From an uncultured Pseudomonadota bacterium (GTDB lineage: Bacteria; Pseudomonadota; Gammaproteobacteria; Burkholderiales; Thiobacillaceae): a DNA stretch of 64,000 bases. Positions within the stretch are counted from its first letter, which is position 1. Each line of letters opens with the position of its first letter. The notes under the pieces were generated by a model. It saw only the letters and a program-made list of their open reading frames with translations. It was not told the DNA's origin and searched no databases. The stretch spans positions 1 through 64,000 of the forward strand of contig CAILNT010000103.1 in the NCBI GenBank assembly GCA_903835655.1, read 5' to 3'. The position numbers and the translations under genes are program-made. Positions 31,796 through 44,654 of this stretch are shown here, one piece after another.

Positions 31796-31827
31796 CGTTC
31801 ATGGTTCGACAGGCTCACCACGAACGG
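31796..31827. repeat. REP-like dispersed palindrome, copy 1
   Basis: cgttcatggttcgacaggctcaccacgaacgg; a related copy in reverse orientation lies at 61901-61933. Confidence 0.7.
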
Positions 31828-31910
31828 AATCAATGATCAAGTCCTCACGTGCAAGTATGGCTCCAAGCCACTGGAAACAACCGACAAGAAATAGTACAGA
31901 AGGAGTCGCC

Positions 31911-32114
31911 ATGAGCACTATGAAGTTGCTTCAGGAAGCCTTGCGCTTGGCCCCACAGGACCGCTTTCTACTGATAGATGGACTCATGAAGAGCCTGGAT
32001 ACGCCAGACCCCCGGTTGGATGCCATCTGGGCCGAGGAAGCCGAAAAGCGCCTGGCAGCCTGCCGAGAAGGGCGCATGGAGGTCATCGCAATGGAAGAGG
32101 TGCTGGGCATATGA
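31911..32114 (+). CDS. Addiction-module antitoxin (Unstab_antitox-like)
   Basis: MSTMKLLQEALRLAPQDRFLLIDGLMKSLDTPDPRLDAIWAEEAEKRLAACREGRMEVIAMEEVLGI; overlaps the toxin gene by ATGA. Confidence 0.88.
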   Translation: MSTMKLLQEALRLAPQDRFLLIDGLMKSLDTPDPRLDAIWAEEAEKRLAACREGRMEVIAMEEVLGI

Positions 32115-32407
32115 AGGTTGGATTTTCCCGGCTGGCCAGGGACGAATTCAACGATGCGGAAATTTATTACGAGTTACAACAAACGGGTTTAGGCAAGGCA
32201 TTCAAGGTAGAGGTCAAGCTGGCGATACAGCGCATGCTCAACTTCCCGTTGGCTTGGCCAGTGGAACGCGGAGAGGTTCGCAAATGCCTGGTGCACCGCT
32301 TCCCTTACAAATTGCTCTATGCCGTGGAACCGAATCGGCTGCTTGTCGTGGCTGTGGCTCACCAGCATCGCAATCCGGACTACTGGACGGAGCGGATGAG
32401 CTGGTGA
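32111..32407 (+). CDS. RelE/ParE-family toxin
   Basis: MKVGFSRLARDEFNDAEIYYELQQTGLGKAFKVEVKLAIQRML...VRKCLVHRFPYKLLYAVEPNRLLVVAVAHQHRNPDYW. Confidence 0.9.
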   Translation: MKVGFSRLARDEFNDAEIYYELQQTGLGKAFKVEVKLAIQRMLNFPLAWPVERGEVRKCLVHRFPYKLLYAVEPNRLLVVAVAHQHRNPDYWTERMSW

Positions 32408-32432
32408 TCAGCCCATCGATAATTATCCGGGC

Positions 32433-33365
32433 TCAGTGCGCGTGTCGCGCCGCACGGCTCGCCAGGTACGATTCGATCAAATGCAGGCCCAGCACCAGAT
32501 CGTCGCCCAGGGGTATGGCACCGCAGCGCTGCAATTCGTCCTTCCTCGCCAGCGAATATTGGCTGCCGACGAAGACTGGAATGTCGACCGCGTCGGTCAG
32601 CCAGGCGATGTCCCGCAGCGAGACCTCCGGGTCCGCCACATCGCGACCTGCCACGAGGATGGCCTGCGCGTGACAGGCACTGCTGACGGGCCGCATCTGG
32701 CGTATGGGCATATTGGCCCCCAGGTAGATCACTCGACGACCCGACTGCAGGATGCCCAGTGCGCACAACAGCAAACCGATCTCGTGGCTCTCGTGCGGCA
32801 GACAGGCCAGGATCATCGGGCGCCCCCGCGGCAGGCCCAGGCTGTGATGCAGACGCGCGCCCAGCTTGTTGCGCAGCCAGGCACTGAAGAAGTGCTCTTC
32901 GGCGATGCCGGTCTCGCGGCTGGCCCAGCGCAGCCCGAGCCGCTCCAGCACCGGTATCACCAGGTTGCGGGTGACCAGGTCGATGGGGTAGAGGGCACAG
33001 GCCTCGTTGTAGAGGAGATCGAGGCGCTCCGTGCTGAAGTCTTCCAGCGCGCGCAGGGTCTCCAGGATGACGCCTTGCCAGACGCCATCCCCGTTTACCG
33101 GCTGCGTGACCGCGTTCTGCCACCCAACTTCCCGGTCGAGCAGGGGTGCGATGTCCGCCAGGCCCACGCCTTGTACAAGTAATTCCTGTAGCCGCAGCAC
33201 TCTTTGTACATCGACCTGGCTGTACAGGCGGTGGCCGGACTGGGTGCGGGTCGGCCGCAGCAAGCCATGGCGATTCTCCCAGGCCCGCAGGGTCGAGGCG
33301 TTCACGCCGGTGAGTCGCACCAGTTCCCGGATCGGGAAGTAGGCAGTCTGGGTTTCGTTGTTCAT
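32433..33365 (-). CDS. MerR-family regulator with B12-binding domain (CarH/LitR-like)
   Basis: HTH YFPIRELVRLTGVNASTLRAWENRHGLLRPTRTQSGHRLYS; W-x9-EH (WASRETGIAEEH); B12-binding ESHEIG (ExHxxG). Start MNNETQ. Confidence 0.92.
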   Translation of the reverse strand: MNNETQTAYFPIRELVRLTGVNASTLRAWENRHGLLRPTRTQSGHRLYSQVDVQRVLRLQELLVQGVGLADIAPLLDREVGWQNAVTQPVNGDGVWQGVILETLRALEDFSTERLDLLYNEACALYPIDLVTRNLVIPVLERLGLRWASRETGIAEEHFFSAWLRNKLGARLHHSLGLPRGRPMILACLPHESHEIGLLLCALGILQSGRRVIYLGANMPIRQMRPVSSACHAQAILVAGRDVADPEVSLRDIAWLTDAVDIPVFVGSQYSLARKDELQRCGAIPLGDDLVLGLHLIESYLASRAARHAH

Positions 33366-33373
33366 GGTGTCAT

Positions 33374-33413
33374 TGTATAGAAATAGTTGTACAAATACAT
33401 GAAATATGTACAA
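33374..33413. promoter_or_regulatory. Candidate operator for the MerR-B12 regulator (TGTACA/TGTATA boxes)
   Basis: TGTACA at 33388-33393 and 33407-33412, 19 bp apart, plus a TGTATA-like box near 33375, between the divergent regulator and cytochrome genes. Confidence 0.5.
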
Positions 33414-33510
33414 TACGCCCCATCGAGAGATTGCGGGAGGGCAACGTACCCCGCAATACATAAGCAACTTATAATTTACTCACTTACCACCCACCCTCAG
33501 GAGCCGCACC

Positions 33511-33906
33511 ATGAAAATCACCCTCGCCGTAGCCACCCTCGCGCTGATCGCCTCTTCCGCCATGGCTGCTGACCCTGTGGCCGGCCAGCAGAAGGCCACC
33601 GCCTGCATGGCCTGTCATGGCAATGCCAATTTCGGCGGCATCTTCTACACGCTGCAACTGGCTGGCCGCAATGCAGACAAGCTGATGATCAAGACCATGA
33701 AGTACAAGACCCTCAAGAAGTTGCACCCCATGATGAACCTCGTCACCACCTTCTACAGCGAGAAGGAACTCGAGGATGTCAGCGCCTATTACCAATCCCT
33801 GGGCAAGCCCGCGTTCACCTCACCCCTGTTCACCATCCAGGGAGACGAAGAAGCGGTTTCCGTCGCTCCCCAGGCCATGAACTCTGCGGCGAAGCCCGGT
33901 AACTGA
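33511..33906 (+). CDS. Class I c-type cytochrome
   Basis: Signal peptide; VAGQQKATACMACHGNANFGG (CxxCH); ELEDVSAYYQSL. Confidence 0.9.
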   Translation: MKITLAVATLALIASSAMAADPVAGQQKATACMACHGNANFGGIFYTLQLAGRNADKLMIKTMKYKTLKKLHPMMNLVTTFYSEKELEDVSAYYQSLGKPAFTSPLFTIQGDEEAVSVAPQAMNSAAKPGN

Positions 33907-33923
33907 AGCGACGCCAACCAGGG

Positions 33924-34310
33924 ATGAAAACCTCTGCCTGCCTCCTGCTCCTGGGAATGTCGCTTCCCGTGCTGGCCGACACGCCGCAGCAGATCCTCGA
34001 ACGTCTGCAAGTCGAGGCGGGGGCTGCGGCCTCCCCGGAGCGCGGCAAGCAGCTCTATCTCGGGAAGTTCGGCGGCGGCAAGACGGACTCCTGTTCCACC
34101 TGCCATACCACCAACCCTCGGGACGCGGGGCGCCACGCACGTACCAACAAGGTCATCGAGGCGCTGGCCCCCAGCGCCAACCGGGAACGCTTCAGCGATC
34201 CCGAGAAAGTGGAAAAATGGTTCAAACGCAACTGCAATGAAGTCCTCAACCGCGCCTGCACTGCGCGAGAGAAGTCGGACTTCATCGCCTACCTCCTGAC
34301 ACAGAGGTAA
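33924..34310 (+). CDS. SHP-type (sphaeroides heme protein-like, DUF1924) cytochrome c
   Basis: Signal peptide; SPERGKQLYLGKFGGGKTDSCSTCHTTNPRDAGRHARTNKVIEALAPSANRERFSDPEKVEKWFKRNCNEVLNRACTAREKSDFIAYL. Confidence 0.82.
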   Translation: MKTSACLLLLGMSLPVLADTPQQILERLQVEAGAAASPERGKQLYLGKFGGGKTDSCSTCHTTNPRDAGRHARTNKVIEALAPSANRERFSDPEKVEKWFKRNCNEVLNRACTAREKSDFIAYLLTQR

Positions 34311-34316
34311 GCCGCC

Positions 34317-34799
34317 ATGCGCACGATCCTTCTGCCACTCCTGCTCCTGGCGGGCGTCGAGGCGGATGCCGGCGTGGTCCTGCCCATGCCGGCCTCGCCC
34401 CTTTACCGCAGCGAATGCGGCAGTTGCCACACGGCCTACGCACCCGGCTTCCTGCCCGCGCGTTCCTGGAAAAAGCTGATGGCCGAACTCGATCACCACT
34501 TCGGCGAAGAGGCCAGCCTGAAGGACGCCGAGCGCGACCTTCTGTCCAGCCAGTTGCAGGCCCTGGCGCTGGATACGCCCAATGCCAACCCCGTCATTGC
34601 CGCCCGCAACGGCGGCGCATGGGCCGCAACCACGCCTTTGCGCCTGAGCACCTCGCCGTTCTTCCACTACCTGCATGACGAAGTCCCGGACAGCATCTGG
34701 CGACGCCCGAAAATCGCCAGCAAGGCCAACTGCGGCGCCTGCCACAGGCAAGCCGACACAGGCCGTTATCCCGAAGCCGAAATCAACATTCCCCAATAA
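34317..34799 (+). CDS. Diheme cytochrome c (DHC-like)
   Basis: Two CxxCH motifs (CGSCHTAYAPGFLP...; CGACHRQADTGRY) with ARSWKKLMAELDHHFGEEASL. Confidence 0.88.
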   Translation: MRTILLPLLLLAGVEADAGVVLPMPASPLYRSECGSCHTAYAPGFLPARSWKKLMAELDHHFGEEASLKDAERDLLSSQLQALALDTPNANPVIAARNGGAWAATTPLRLSTSPFFHYLHDEVPDSIWRRPKIASKANCGACHRQADTGRYPEAEINIPQ

Positions 34800-34818
34800 A
34801 CCCATCGAGCGCCCTGAC

Positions 34819-35205
34819 ATGCATCGTCTCACCCTGCCCATGGCACTCTCCTGTTTCCTGCTGGCGACCCCGGCCCAGGCCTTTTTCGATGAAATCGTCG
34901 TCGGCATGACCAGTGTCAGCAACAACCTCATCCATAGCGGTGAGAGCGTAACCAAGCATTCCATCAGCACCACCTCGACCACGGTGCTGGTTCTGTCTCA
35001 TGACATCGGCAAGATGGCCGACAAGATCGGCCTGATGGCGGATCGAATCGGTGTCATGGCCGACCGCATCGTGCTCACCGAGTCGATGATGGCGAAGTTT
35101 GCCCACAAGGTTGTCGATACCGGCGCGGCGGCGGCGAAACCGGCCGAGGTCGTGCCGCTCGCCTGCGGCCTGGACACGACGGACGAGGCATCGCCGATCT
35201 GCTGA
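34819..35205 (+). CDS. Hypothetical exported protein with MADRIG-type helical repeat
   Basis: Signal peptide MHRLTLPMALSCFLLATPAQA; IGKMADKIGLMADRIGVMADRIV heptad-like repeat. Start moved in from the track ORF. Confidence 0.7.
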   Translation: MHRLTLPMALSCFLLATPAQAFFDEIVVGMTSVSNNLIHSGESVTKHSISTTSTTVLVLSHDIGKMADKIGLMADRIGVMADRIVLTESMMAKFAHKVVDTGAAAAKPAEVVPLACGLDTTDEASPIC

Positions 35206-35299
35206 TTCCAGGATGCTGCGAGGCCCGAATTCGGCGCTTGCACCGGCGCACATATGCCATGCCGGGTTGCAAGGCTGCTAGCATCCGAACTTCCCCCCG

Positions 35300-36649
35300 A
35301 TGGAAGCCGCCATGCCCCTGCAAGCCCCCGCGCCACGAAGCGCCGACCTGCGTATCGACGCCGGCTGGATCATTCCCGTCGAACCCAGCGCCCAGGTGCA
35401 TACCGGACACAGCCTGCTGCTGAAGGACGGGCGCATCGCCGCTCTGCTGCCGGACACCGAGGCGGATGCCTGGGAATGCCACGAACGACTGCGCCTGCCC
35501 GGTCACGTACTGATTCCCGGCCTCGTCAACCTGCACACCCATGCAGCCATGACGCTACTCCGTGGGTACGCCGACGACCTGCCGCTGATGGACTGGCTCA
35601 ATCACCACATCTGGCCGGCCGAGGCGCGCCATGCCGGGCAGGATTTCGTGCGCGACGGCACGAGGCTGGCCTGCCTGGAGATGATCCGGGGCGGCATCAC
35701 CTGCTTCAACGACATGTATTTCTTCGCCGAAACCGCGGTGGAGGCGGCGACACAGGCGGGCATGCGCATCGCCGCCGGGCTGATTCTGGTGGATTTCCCC
35801 ACCGCCTATGCCGCCGATCCCGATGGCTATCTGCAAAAGGGTCTGGCCCTGCGCGACGCCCATGGCGACAATCCCCTGGCGAGCTTCTGCCTGGCGCCGC
35901 ACGCCCCCTACACGGTGGGGGACCGCAGCCTGGAAAAGATCATGACCTACGCCGAACAGCTCGACCTGCCGGTGCACATGCATCTGCATGAGACCCGGGA
36001 CGAGTTGCAGGCCAGCGTCGAGCAATATGGCGTGCGCCCACTCGCCCGCTTGAAAGCGCTAGGACTGCTCTCACCCGGTCTGATCGCGGTCCATGGCGTG
36101 CATCTGGACGACACGGAGATCGGCTGGCTGGCGGATCACGGCTGTCATGTGGCGCACTGCCCTGCCTCCAACCTCAAGCTCGGCAGCGGCATCGCCCCCG
36201 TGGCCCGGTTACTGGCGGCGGGCGTGAACATCGGCCTCGGCACGGATGGCGCCGCCAGCAACAACCGACTCGACCTCCTGGGCGAGATGCGTCTGGCGGC
36301 CCTGCTCGCCAAGGGTTTGGCCCACGACCCCACCACCTTGCCCGCCGCCCAGGCGCTGGAGATGGCCACCCTGGCGGGCGCTCGGGCACTCGGTCTGGAC
36401 CAGGAAATCGGTTCCCTGGTTCCAGGCAAGCAGGCCGACATCGTCGCCATCGACCTGTCCGGCCCCGGCAGCCAACCCTGCTACGATCCACTCTCCGATC
36501 TGGTCTACAGCGTCGGCCGGGAACAGGTCAGCCATGTATGGGTCGGCGGCCGGCTGCGCGTGGAAAAAGGCGTCTGCCTCAGCCTGGATCGCGGCGAAAT
36601 CCTGCGCGCCGCGAGTGGTTGGAGAAATGCGATCAAGCCGCGCAGATAG
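35300..36649 (+). CDS. mtaD: TRZ/ATZ-family amidohydrolase, 5-methylthioadenosine/S-adenosylhomocysteine deaminase-like
   Basis: VLIPGLVNLHTHAAMTLLRGYADDLPLMDWLNHHIWPAE...GGITCFNDMYFF...GLGTDGAASNNRLDLLGEMRLAALL. Confidence 0.85.
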   Translation: MEAAMPLQAPAPRSADLRIDAGWIIPVEPSAQVHTGHSLLLKDGRIAALLPDTEADAWECHERLRLPGHVLIPGLVNLHTHAAMTLLRGYADDLPLMDWLNHHIWPAEARHAGQDFVRDGTRLACLEMIRGGITCFNDMYFFAETAVEAATQAGMRIAAGLILVDFPTAYAADPDGYLQKGLALRDAHGDNPLASFCLAPHAPYTVGDRSLEKIMTYAEQLDLPVHMHLHETRDELQASVEQYGVRPLARLKALGLLSPGLIAVHGVHLDDTEIGWLADHGCHVAHCPASNLKLGSGIAPVARLLAAGVNIGLGTDGAASNNRLDLLGEMRLAALLAKGLAHDPTTLPAAQALEMATLAGARALGLDQEIGSLVPGKQADIVAIDLSGPGSQPCYDPLSDLVYSVGREQVSHVWVGGRLRVEKGVCLSLDRGEILRAASGWRNAIKPRR

Positions 36650-36687
36650 ACAAGCGCCGGACGCAGCGCGGGCCGACGGGTGCGGGC

Positions 36688-37844
36688 TCACACCCAGACA
36701 TCGGGCGCACCACCCTTCCTGGGCTTCATGGACTCCAGTACCGAGGCGAATTGGCGGTCAAAATTCACCCCCAGCTCGAACAGGCTCAGAATACTCTCCG
36801 CGCTTTGCTGGATCGTCGAGCTGACGGTCGCTTCCTGGCTGCCGGTGAGACCGAGGTGCACATAGGATTTTTCGATCTCGTCGACCAAGGCCTGCAACAG
36901 CAGGCGCGTTTCGATCTGCTGTTTACGATAGCCGTCGCGGATGTCTTCGAGGGTGCAGTAACTTTCGTTGGAGGCGATCATGAGCGTCTCAGCGCGCGCG
37001 GCCGATTCGCGCCGCATCTCTATGGTTTCCGCCAGCGCCTCGGCCGATTCGACCAGGAAGTTGAGATAGCTGGTCAGGCGTTGCGCGGACGCTTCGTCCC
37101 TGGGCATATTGAGGATAAGCAAGGAGACGATGGCGCCGTTGAGTATCAGTCGCTGGCCCAGACGAAACTCGCGCCCCAGTGAGGCGGCATGTTCCAGGAT
37201 GGACAGTTCCAGCGCCGAGGGGGCCCCGGCCGGCGTCGCGGTGAACGTCCCCTCCGCATGGCGTATCTGCACATGGCAGGTGATGCCGTAATCTCCCGCC
37301 GCTTGCATGAGCGCGTTCGCCAGGGAGGCGTAATCCGTGACGCGCAGCGTGCTTTGCAGGAAGTCCAGCAGCACTCTGGTTTCGCCAACCTCGTGCAGGA
37401 TACGAAGGGTGGATTCCTGCAACTGCGATTTCTCGGCCCCAATCTGCGTGGCCTCGCGATGGCGCGCGTAGGCACGCTGCGCCTGGAGCAGGACGATATC
37501 GGGATCGAAGGGCTTGCTGATGAAGTCGCAGCCCCCCGCGTCGAAAGCGAGCAAGCGTTCTTGCAGCGTATCGTGGCTGGAGACGAAAATTACCGGCATG
37601 GTCAACCCGGCTTGACGCAAGCGCTGACAAGTCTGGTAACCGTCGAGCATGTCCATTTCGATGTCGAGCAAGAGCACGCCGGGTTCGGGTGCAGCCACGC
37701 CGTTGACCGGACGGAGTCGTTCCAGTATCTCCTCGCCGCTACTCGCCTGCCTTACCTCGAAGGCCACGCCGAGGGCGATGGCCAGGGTCTCGCGCACGAT
37801 GAAGTCGTCGTCGACGACCCACGCTGTGGGTTGGGTAACCTGGT

Positions 37845-37848
<4 letters not shown>
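36688..37848 (-). CDS. Response regulator (REC plus C-terminal GAF/coiled-coil-like region)
   Basis: [18 protein letters not shown]...[21 protein letters not shown]...[18 protein letters not shown] overlaps the upstream kinase stop (ATGA). Confidence 0.85.
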
Positions 37849-40724
<2,876 letters not shown>

Positions 40725-40967
40725 TGCTATTCCTTGTAGGATGCCGACATCGCGCCGTTGAACCGTGTACTACCACTATCGCATTTCCCCATAGCCGAGC
40801 ATTATCGACTGTTTTAGAGACTATTCTAATCGCCGCCGGGTACACCGGAAATCTATCGCGGGATTTTGTTGTATTTTCGCGCCGGTCGCGGCGCTTTCCC
40901 CGCGAGCGGGCAGTTAGCGCGGGTGAGGGCTCCCGCCGCCAGGTGGGTGCACCCTGCCGGGCGCACC

Positions 40968-40995
40968 AAAAAAAACGCCGGCACGAATGCCGGCG
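40968..40995 (-). terminator. Rho-independent terminator downstream of dnaK
   Basis: Minus strand CGCCGGCattcgTGCCGGCG-like hairpin (40976-40995) followed by eight T (A-run 40968-40975). Confidence 0.85.
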
Positions 40996-41034
40996 CCACG
41001 CGAAGGGCGGCCTGCGCCGCCATTCCGCCGCGAC

Positions 41035-42954
41035 TTACTTGTCCTTCACTTCCTCGAACTCGGCGTCAACCACATCGTCGTTGCCACCGTGGCCGCGTGC
41101 CGCGTCGGGGCCAGGTTGGCCGCCAGGCTGGCCACCGTCCTTGGCATACATCTGCTCGGACAACTTGTGGCTGGCCTCGGCCAGGATCTGGGTCTTGGCT
41201 TCGATCGCATCCTTGTCGCCGGACTTGATCGCCACTTCAGCCTCGGCAATGGCGGCCTCGATCTTGGTTTTTTCCTCCGCACCGACCTTGTCGCCGAAGT
41301 CTTTCAGCGCCTTCTTCACCGAGTGCACCATGCTGTCGGCCTGATTGCGCGCCTGCGCCAGTTCGAACGCCTTGTGGTCCTCGGCGGCATTGGCTTCGGC
41401 GTCCTGCACCATCTTCTTGATCTCGTCCTCGGACAGGCCGGAATTCGCCTTGATGGTGATCTTGGCTTCCTTGCCGGTGCCCTTGTCCTTGGCGGAGACG
41501 TGCAAGATGCCGTTGGCATCGATATCGAAGGTGACTTCGATCTGCGGCAGGCCGCGCGCGGCCGGCGGAATGTCGGTCAGGTTGAACTGGCCCAGGCTCT
41601 TGTTGCCGGAGGCCATTTCCCGCTCGCCCTGCAGCACGTGGATGGTCACCGCGGTCTGGTTGTCGTCGGCCGTGGAGAACACCTGGTTGGCGCGGGTGGG
41701 GATGGTGGTGTTCTTGGGGATGAGCTTGGTCATCACGCTACCCAGGGTCTCGATGCCCAGAGACAAGGGGGTAACGTCCAGTAGCAGCACGTCCTTGACT
41801 TCGCCTTGCAGCACGCCGCCCTGGATGGCCGCACCCACGGCGACGGCCTCGTCCGGGTTCACGTCCTTGCGCGGCTCGCGGCCGAAGAACTCTTTCACCA
41901 ACTCCTGCACCTTGGGCATGCGGGTCATGCCGCCGACCAGAATCACGTCACCGATGTCGGAAATCTTCACACCGGAATCCTTGATGGCGATCTTGCACGG
42001 ATCGATGGTGCGCTTGATCAGGTCTTCCACCAGGCTCTCGAACTTGGCGCGGGTAAGCTTCATGACCAGGTGTTTGGGACCGGAGGCATCCGCCGTGATG
42101 TAGGGCAGGTTGATCTCGGTCTGGGTGGCGGAGGACAGCTCGATCTTGGCCTTCTCGGCCGCATCCTTCAGGCGCTGCAGGGCCAGCACGTCGTTCTTCA
42201 GGTTGACGCCGGACTCCTTCTTGAACTCGTCGATGATGTGGTCGATCAGGCGCTGGTCGAAGTCTTCGCCGCCCAGGAAGGTATCGCCATTGGTGGACAG
42301 CACCTCGAACTGGTGCTCACCGTCGATTTCGGCGATCTCGATGATCGAGATGTCGAACGTGCCGCCGCCCAGGTCGTACACCGCGATCTTGCGATCGCCT
42401 TCCTTCTTGTCCATGCCGAAGGCGAGTGCCGCGGCGGTGGGCTCGTTGATGATGCGCTTGACTTCCAGCCCGGCGATGCGGCCTGCGTCCTTGGTGGCCT
42501 GGCGCTGCGAGTCGTTGAAGTAGGCCGGCACGGTGATGACCGCTTCGGTGACCTCCTCGCCCAGGTAATCCTCGGCGGTCTTCTTCATCTTGCGCAACAC
42601 TTCGGCGGAAATCTGCGGAGGCGCCTTTTTCTCGCCACGCACTTCCACCCAGGCATCGCCGTTGTCGGCCTGGAAGATCCGGTAGGGCATCAGGTCGATG
42701 TCTTTCTGCACTTCCTTCTCGGCGAAGCGGCGGCCGATCAGGCGTTTGATCGCGTACAGAGTGTTCTTGGGGTTGGTGATCGACTGGCGCTTGGCCGGCG
42801 CGCCACAGAGGATTTCACCATCTTCCGCATAGGCAACGATGGATGGGGTGGTGCGCGTGCCTTCCGCGTTTTCGATGACCTTGGTCTTGCCGCCTTCCAT
42901 GATGGCGACACACGAGTTGGTGGTGCCCAGGTCGATACCTATGATCTTGCCCAT
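41035..42954 (-). CDS. dnaK: Chaperone DnaK
   Basis: [42 protein letters not shown]...; 639 aa full length. Confidence 0.99.
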   Translation of the reverse strand: MGKIIGIDLGTTNSCVAIMEGGKTKVIENAEGTRTTPSIVAYAEDGEILCGAPAKRQSITNPKNTLYAIKRLIGRRFAEKEVQKDIDLMPYRIFQADNGDAWVEVRGEKKAPPQISAEVLRKMKKTAEDYLGEEVTEAVITVPAYFNDSQRQATKDAGRIAGLEVKRIINEPTAAALAFGMDKKEGDRKIAVYDLGGGTFDISIIEIAEIDGEHQFEVLSTNGDTFLGGEDFDQRLIDHIIDEFKKESGVNLKNDVLALQRLKDAAEKAKIELSSATQTEINLPYITADASGPKHLVMKLTRAKFESLVEDLIKRTIDPCKIAIKDSGVKISDIGDVILVGGMTRMPKVQELVKEFFGREPRKDVNPDEAVAVGAAIQGGVLQGEVKDVLLLDVTPLSLGIETLGSVMTKLIPKNTTIPTRANQVFSTADDNQTAVTIHVLQGEREMASGNKSLGQFNLTDIPPAARGLPQIEVTFDIDANGILHVSAKDKGTGKEAKITIKANSGLSEDEIKKMVQDAEANAAEDHKAFELAQARNQADSMVHSVKKALKDFGDKVGAEEKTKIEAAIAEAEVAIKSGDKDAIEAKTQILAEASHKLSEQMYAKDGGQPGGQPGPDAARGHGGNDDVVDAEFEEVKDK

Positions 42955-42986
42955 GATGTATTCCTCAGAAAAATTGGCTTGTTAGC

Positions 42987-43016
42987 TTTATGGGATTGTT
43001 GAGTCGAGTTTTCAAG
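42987..43016 (-). promoter_or_regulatory. Sigma32-like promoter immediately upstream of dnaK
   Basis: Minus strand CTTGAAA - N15 - CCCATAAA (-35 at 43010-43016, -10 at 42987-42994). Confidence 0.65.
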
Positions 43017-43023
43017 GGGGGGG

Positions 43024-43536
43024 TTACTTGGGTTTCACAACCATCACCAACGCCGGCCGGATCACACGCTCGTTCAGCGTGTAGCCCTTCTGCAGCACCT
43101 GGGCGACGCTGTTGGGCTCGCCGTCTGCCTCCACGATACCGATGGCCTGGTGACGATTCGGATCAAATTTATCACCCAGCGGACTGATTTCATTGATGGC
43201 GTTCTTCTCGAACACGCCGGAAAGCTGCTTCAGGGTCAGTTCCACCCCGCTTTTCACGCTCTCCAGACTGGCGCCGTCCCCGGTGGCCAGGGCGGCCTCC
43301 AGGCTGTCCTTCACCGCCAACAGGTCGCCCGCGAACCTGTCCAGAGCAAACCTGCGCGCCTTTTCCACGTCTTCCAGCGCGCGCCGTCGCACGTTCTCGG
43401 TTTCCGCCTTGGCACGCAGCCAGGCATCGTGGTGCTCCTGTGCGTTCAACTCCGCCTGGCGCAACATTTCCTCCGGGCTGGGTGTGGTATCCACCGCGTT
43501 GACCGGCTCTTCCTGATTGACTTGATCTTCAGACAC
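43024..43536 (-). CDS. grpE: Nucleotide exchange factor GrpE
   Basis: [56 protein letters not shown]...[48 protein letters not shown] start at 43536 preceded by GGAGGAG. Confidence 0.93.
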   Translation of the reverse strand: MSEDQVNQEEPVNAVDTTPSPEEMLRQAELNAQEHHDAWLRAKAETENVRRRALEDVEKARRFALDRFAGDLLAVKDSLEAALATGDGASLESVKSGVELTLKQLSGVFEKNAINEISPLGDKFDPNRHQAIGIVEADGEPNSVAQVLQKGYTLNERVIRPALVMVVKPK

Positions 43537-43566
43537 TTCGCTACTCCTCCATAAAACCTGCTTGGT

Positions 43567-43593
43567 TTTGTGGGCACGTTGGCGGGTTTCAAG
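43567..43593 (-). promoter_or_regulatory. Sigma32-like promoter upstream of grpE
   Basis: Minus strand CTTGAAA (43587-43593) - N12 - CCCACAAA (43567-43574). Confidence 0.5.
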
Positions 43594-43799
43594 GGGCGAC
43601 GTGCCCAAACGGGTTCGATGCGACGCCGCCTGGCCGACGCGTCGCCCGTCACGCGCGCGTCGCAAACGTGGCCGGGTGGGGTTTGAATCCCTCATAATGG
43701 CGCTCGCGGCGAAGTACCCGCAGACTCGAAATAACCTCACAACCGCCGGCGCAGCCCGCTCCAGCATCAAACGTAGCGTAAATCGAGGCCAGCGCATCC

Positions 43800-44651
43800 A
43801 TGAATAGATCCATATCGAGGCCTCCGCACCCGCATCAGTCGTTCAGCGACCCGGCGCTCAAGATGGCGGTGCGTATCCCATCGCCTCCGCCTTTGCTGGA
43901 AGAGCTCAACCGACTGATGGACGACCCCAACGCGAACATGGAAGAGATCGGACAGGTGATACGGACCGATGCCGGCCTCACCGCCAGTCTTTACCGAACG
44001 CTGGCCAGGCCGATGTACGGCTTGACTCGCCCGCCCGAAACCATCGCCCAGGCCATCTCGCTGGTCGGCCTGAAAACCGTGGCCGAGTTGGTCAAGGGAC
44101 TGTCTCTGGAAAGCGCTATCTTCGGCGAATCCAAATTTTTTCCCTGGTTCTGGGAACGCGCCAACGAGATTTCCCGCTATGCCGCGGCCATCGCCTGGAA
44201 ACAACGCACGGCCTGCAACCTGTTCCCCGAACACGTCCAACTGGCGGCGCTGTTCATGGACTGCGGCGTCCCCATCCTGATCCAGCACATCGAGAAGTAC
44301 GAGTACGCCTTCATCACGTCCAAGGGTTACATCTGGCCCAATATCCCCTCCGAGGATAGCCGTTTCGACACCGACCATGCCGTGGTCGGCTGGATGGCCG
44401 CGCGCCACTGGAAATTGCCCGATTATGTCTGCCAGTCCGTCCGCTGGCACCACGACCCGATCAGAGTCAGCGACAAGTCCGCCACCCTGGTCGCGATCCT
44501 GCAAACCGCGCTGCACGTTTTCAACCTGCGCACTTCCAGGGAGGACAAGGATTGGGCCGGACACGAAAGCACTGCGCTGGAAGAAATCGGCATCACCAAG
44601 GAAGGCCTGCGGGAGTTCGAGGAAGACATCGCCGACCGGGCGGGTCGGTAG
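43800..44651 (+). CDS. HDOD-domain protein (3)
   Basis: [75 protein letters not shown]. Confidence 0.87.
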   Translation: MNRSISRPPHPHQSFSDPALKMAVRIPSPPPLLEELNRLMDDPNANMEEIGQVIRTDAGLTASLYRTLARPMYGLTRPPETIAQAISLVGLKTVAELVKGLSLESAIFGESKFFPWFWERANEISRYAAAIAWKQRTACNLFPEHVQLAALFMDCGVPILIQHIEKYEYAFITSKGYIWPNIPSEDSRFDTDHAVVGWMAARHWKLPDYVCQSVRWHHDPIRVSDKSATLVAILQTALHVFNLRTSREDKDWAGHESTALEEIGITKEGLREFEEDIADRAGR

Positions 44652-44654
44652 CGC

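Noticed and set aside
41806-43002. 398-aa plus-strand ORF
   Set aside because: Antisense to dnaK; shadow ORF.
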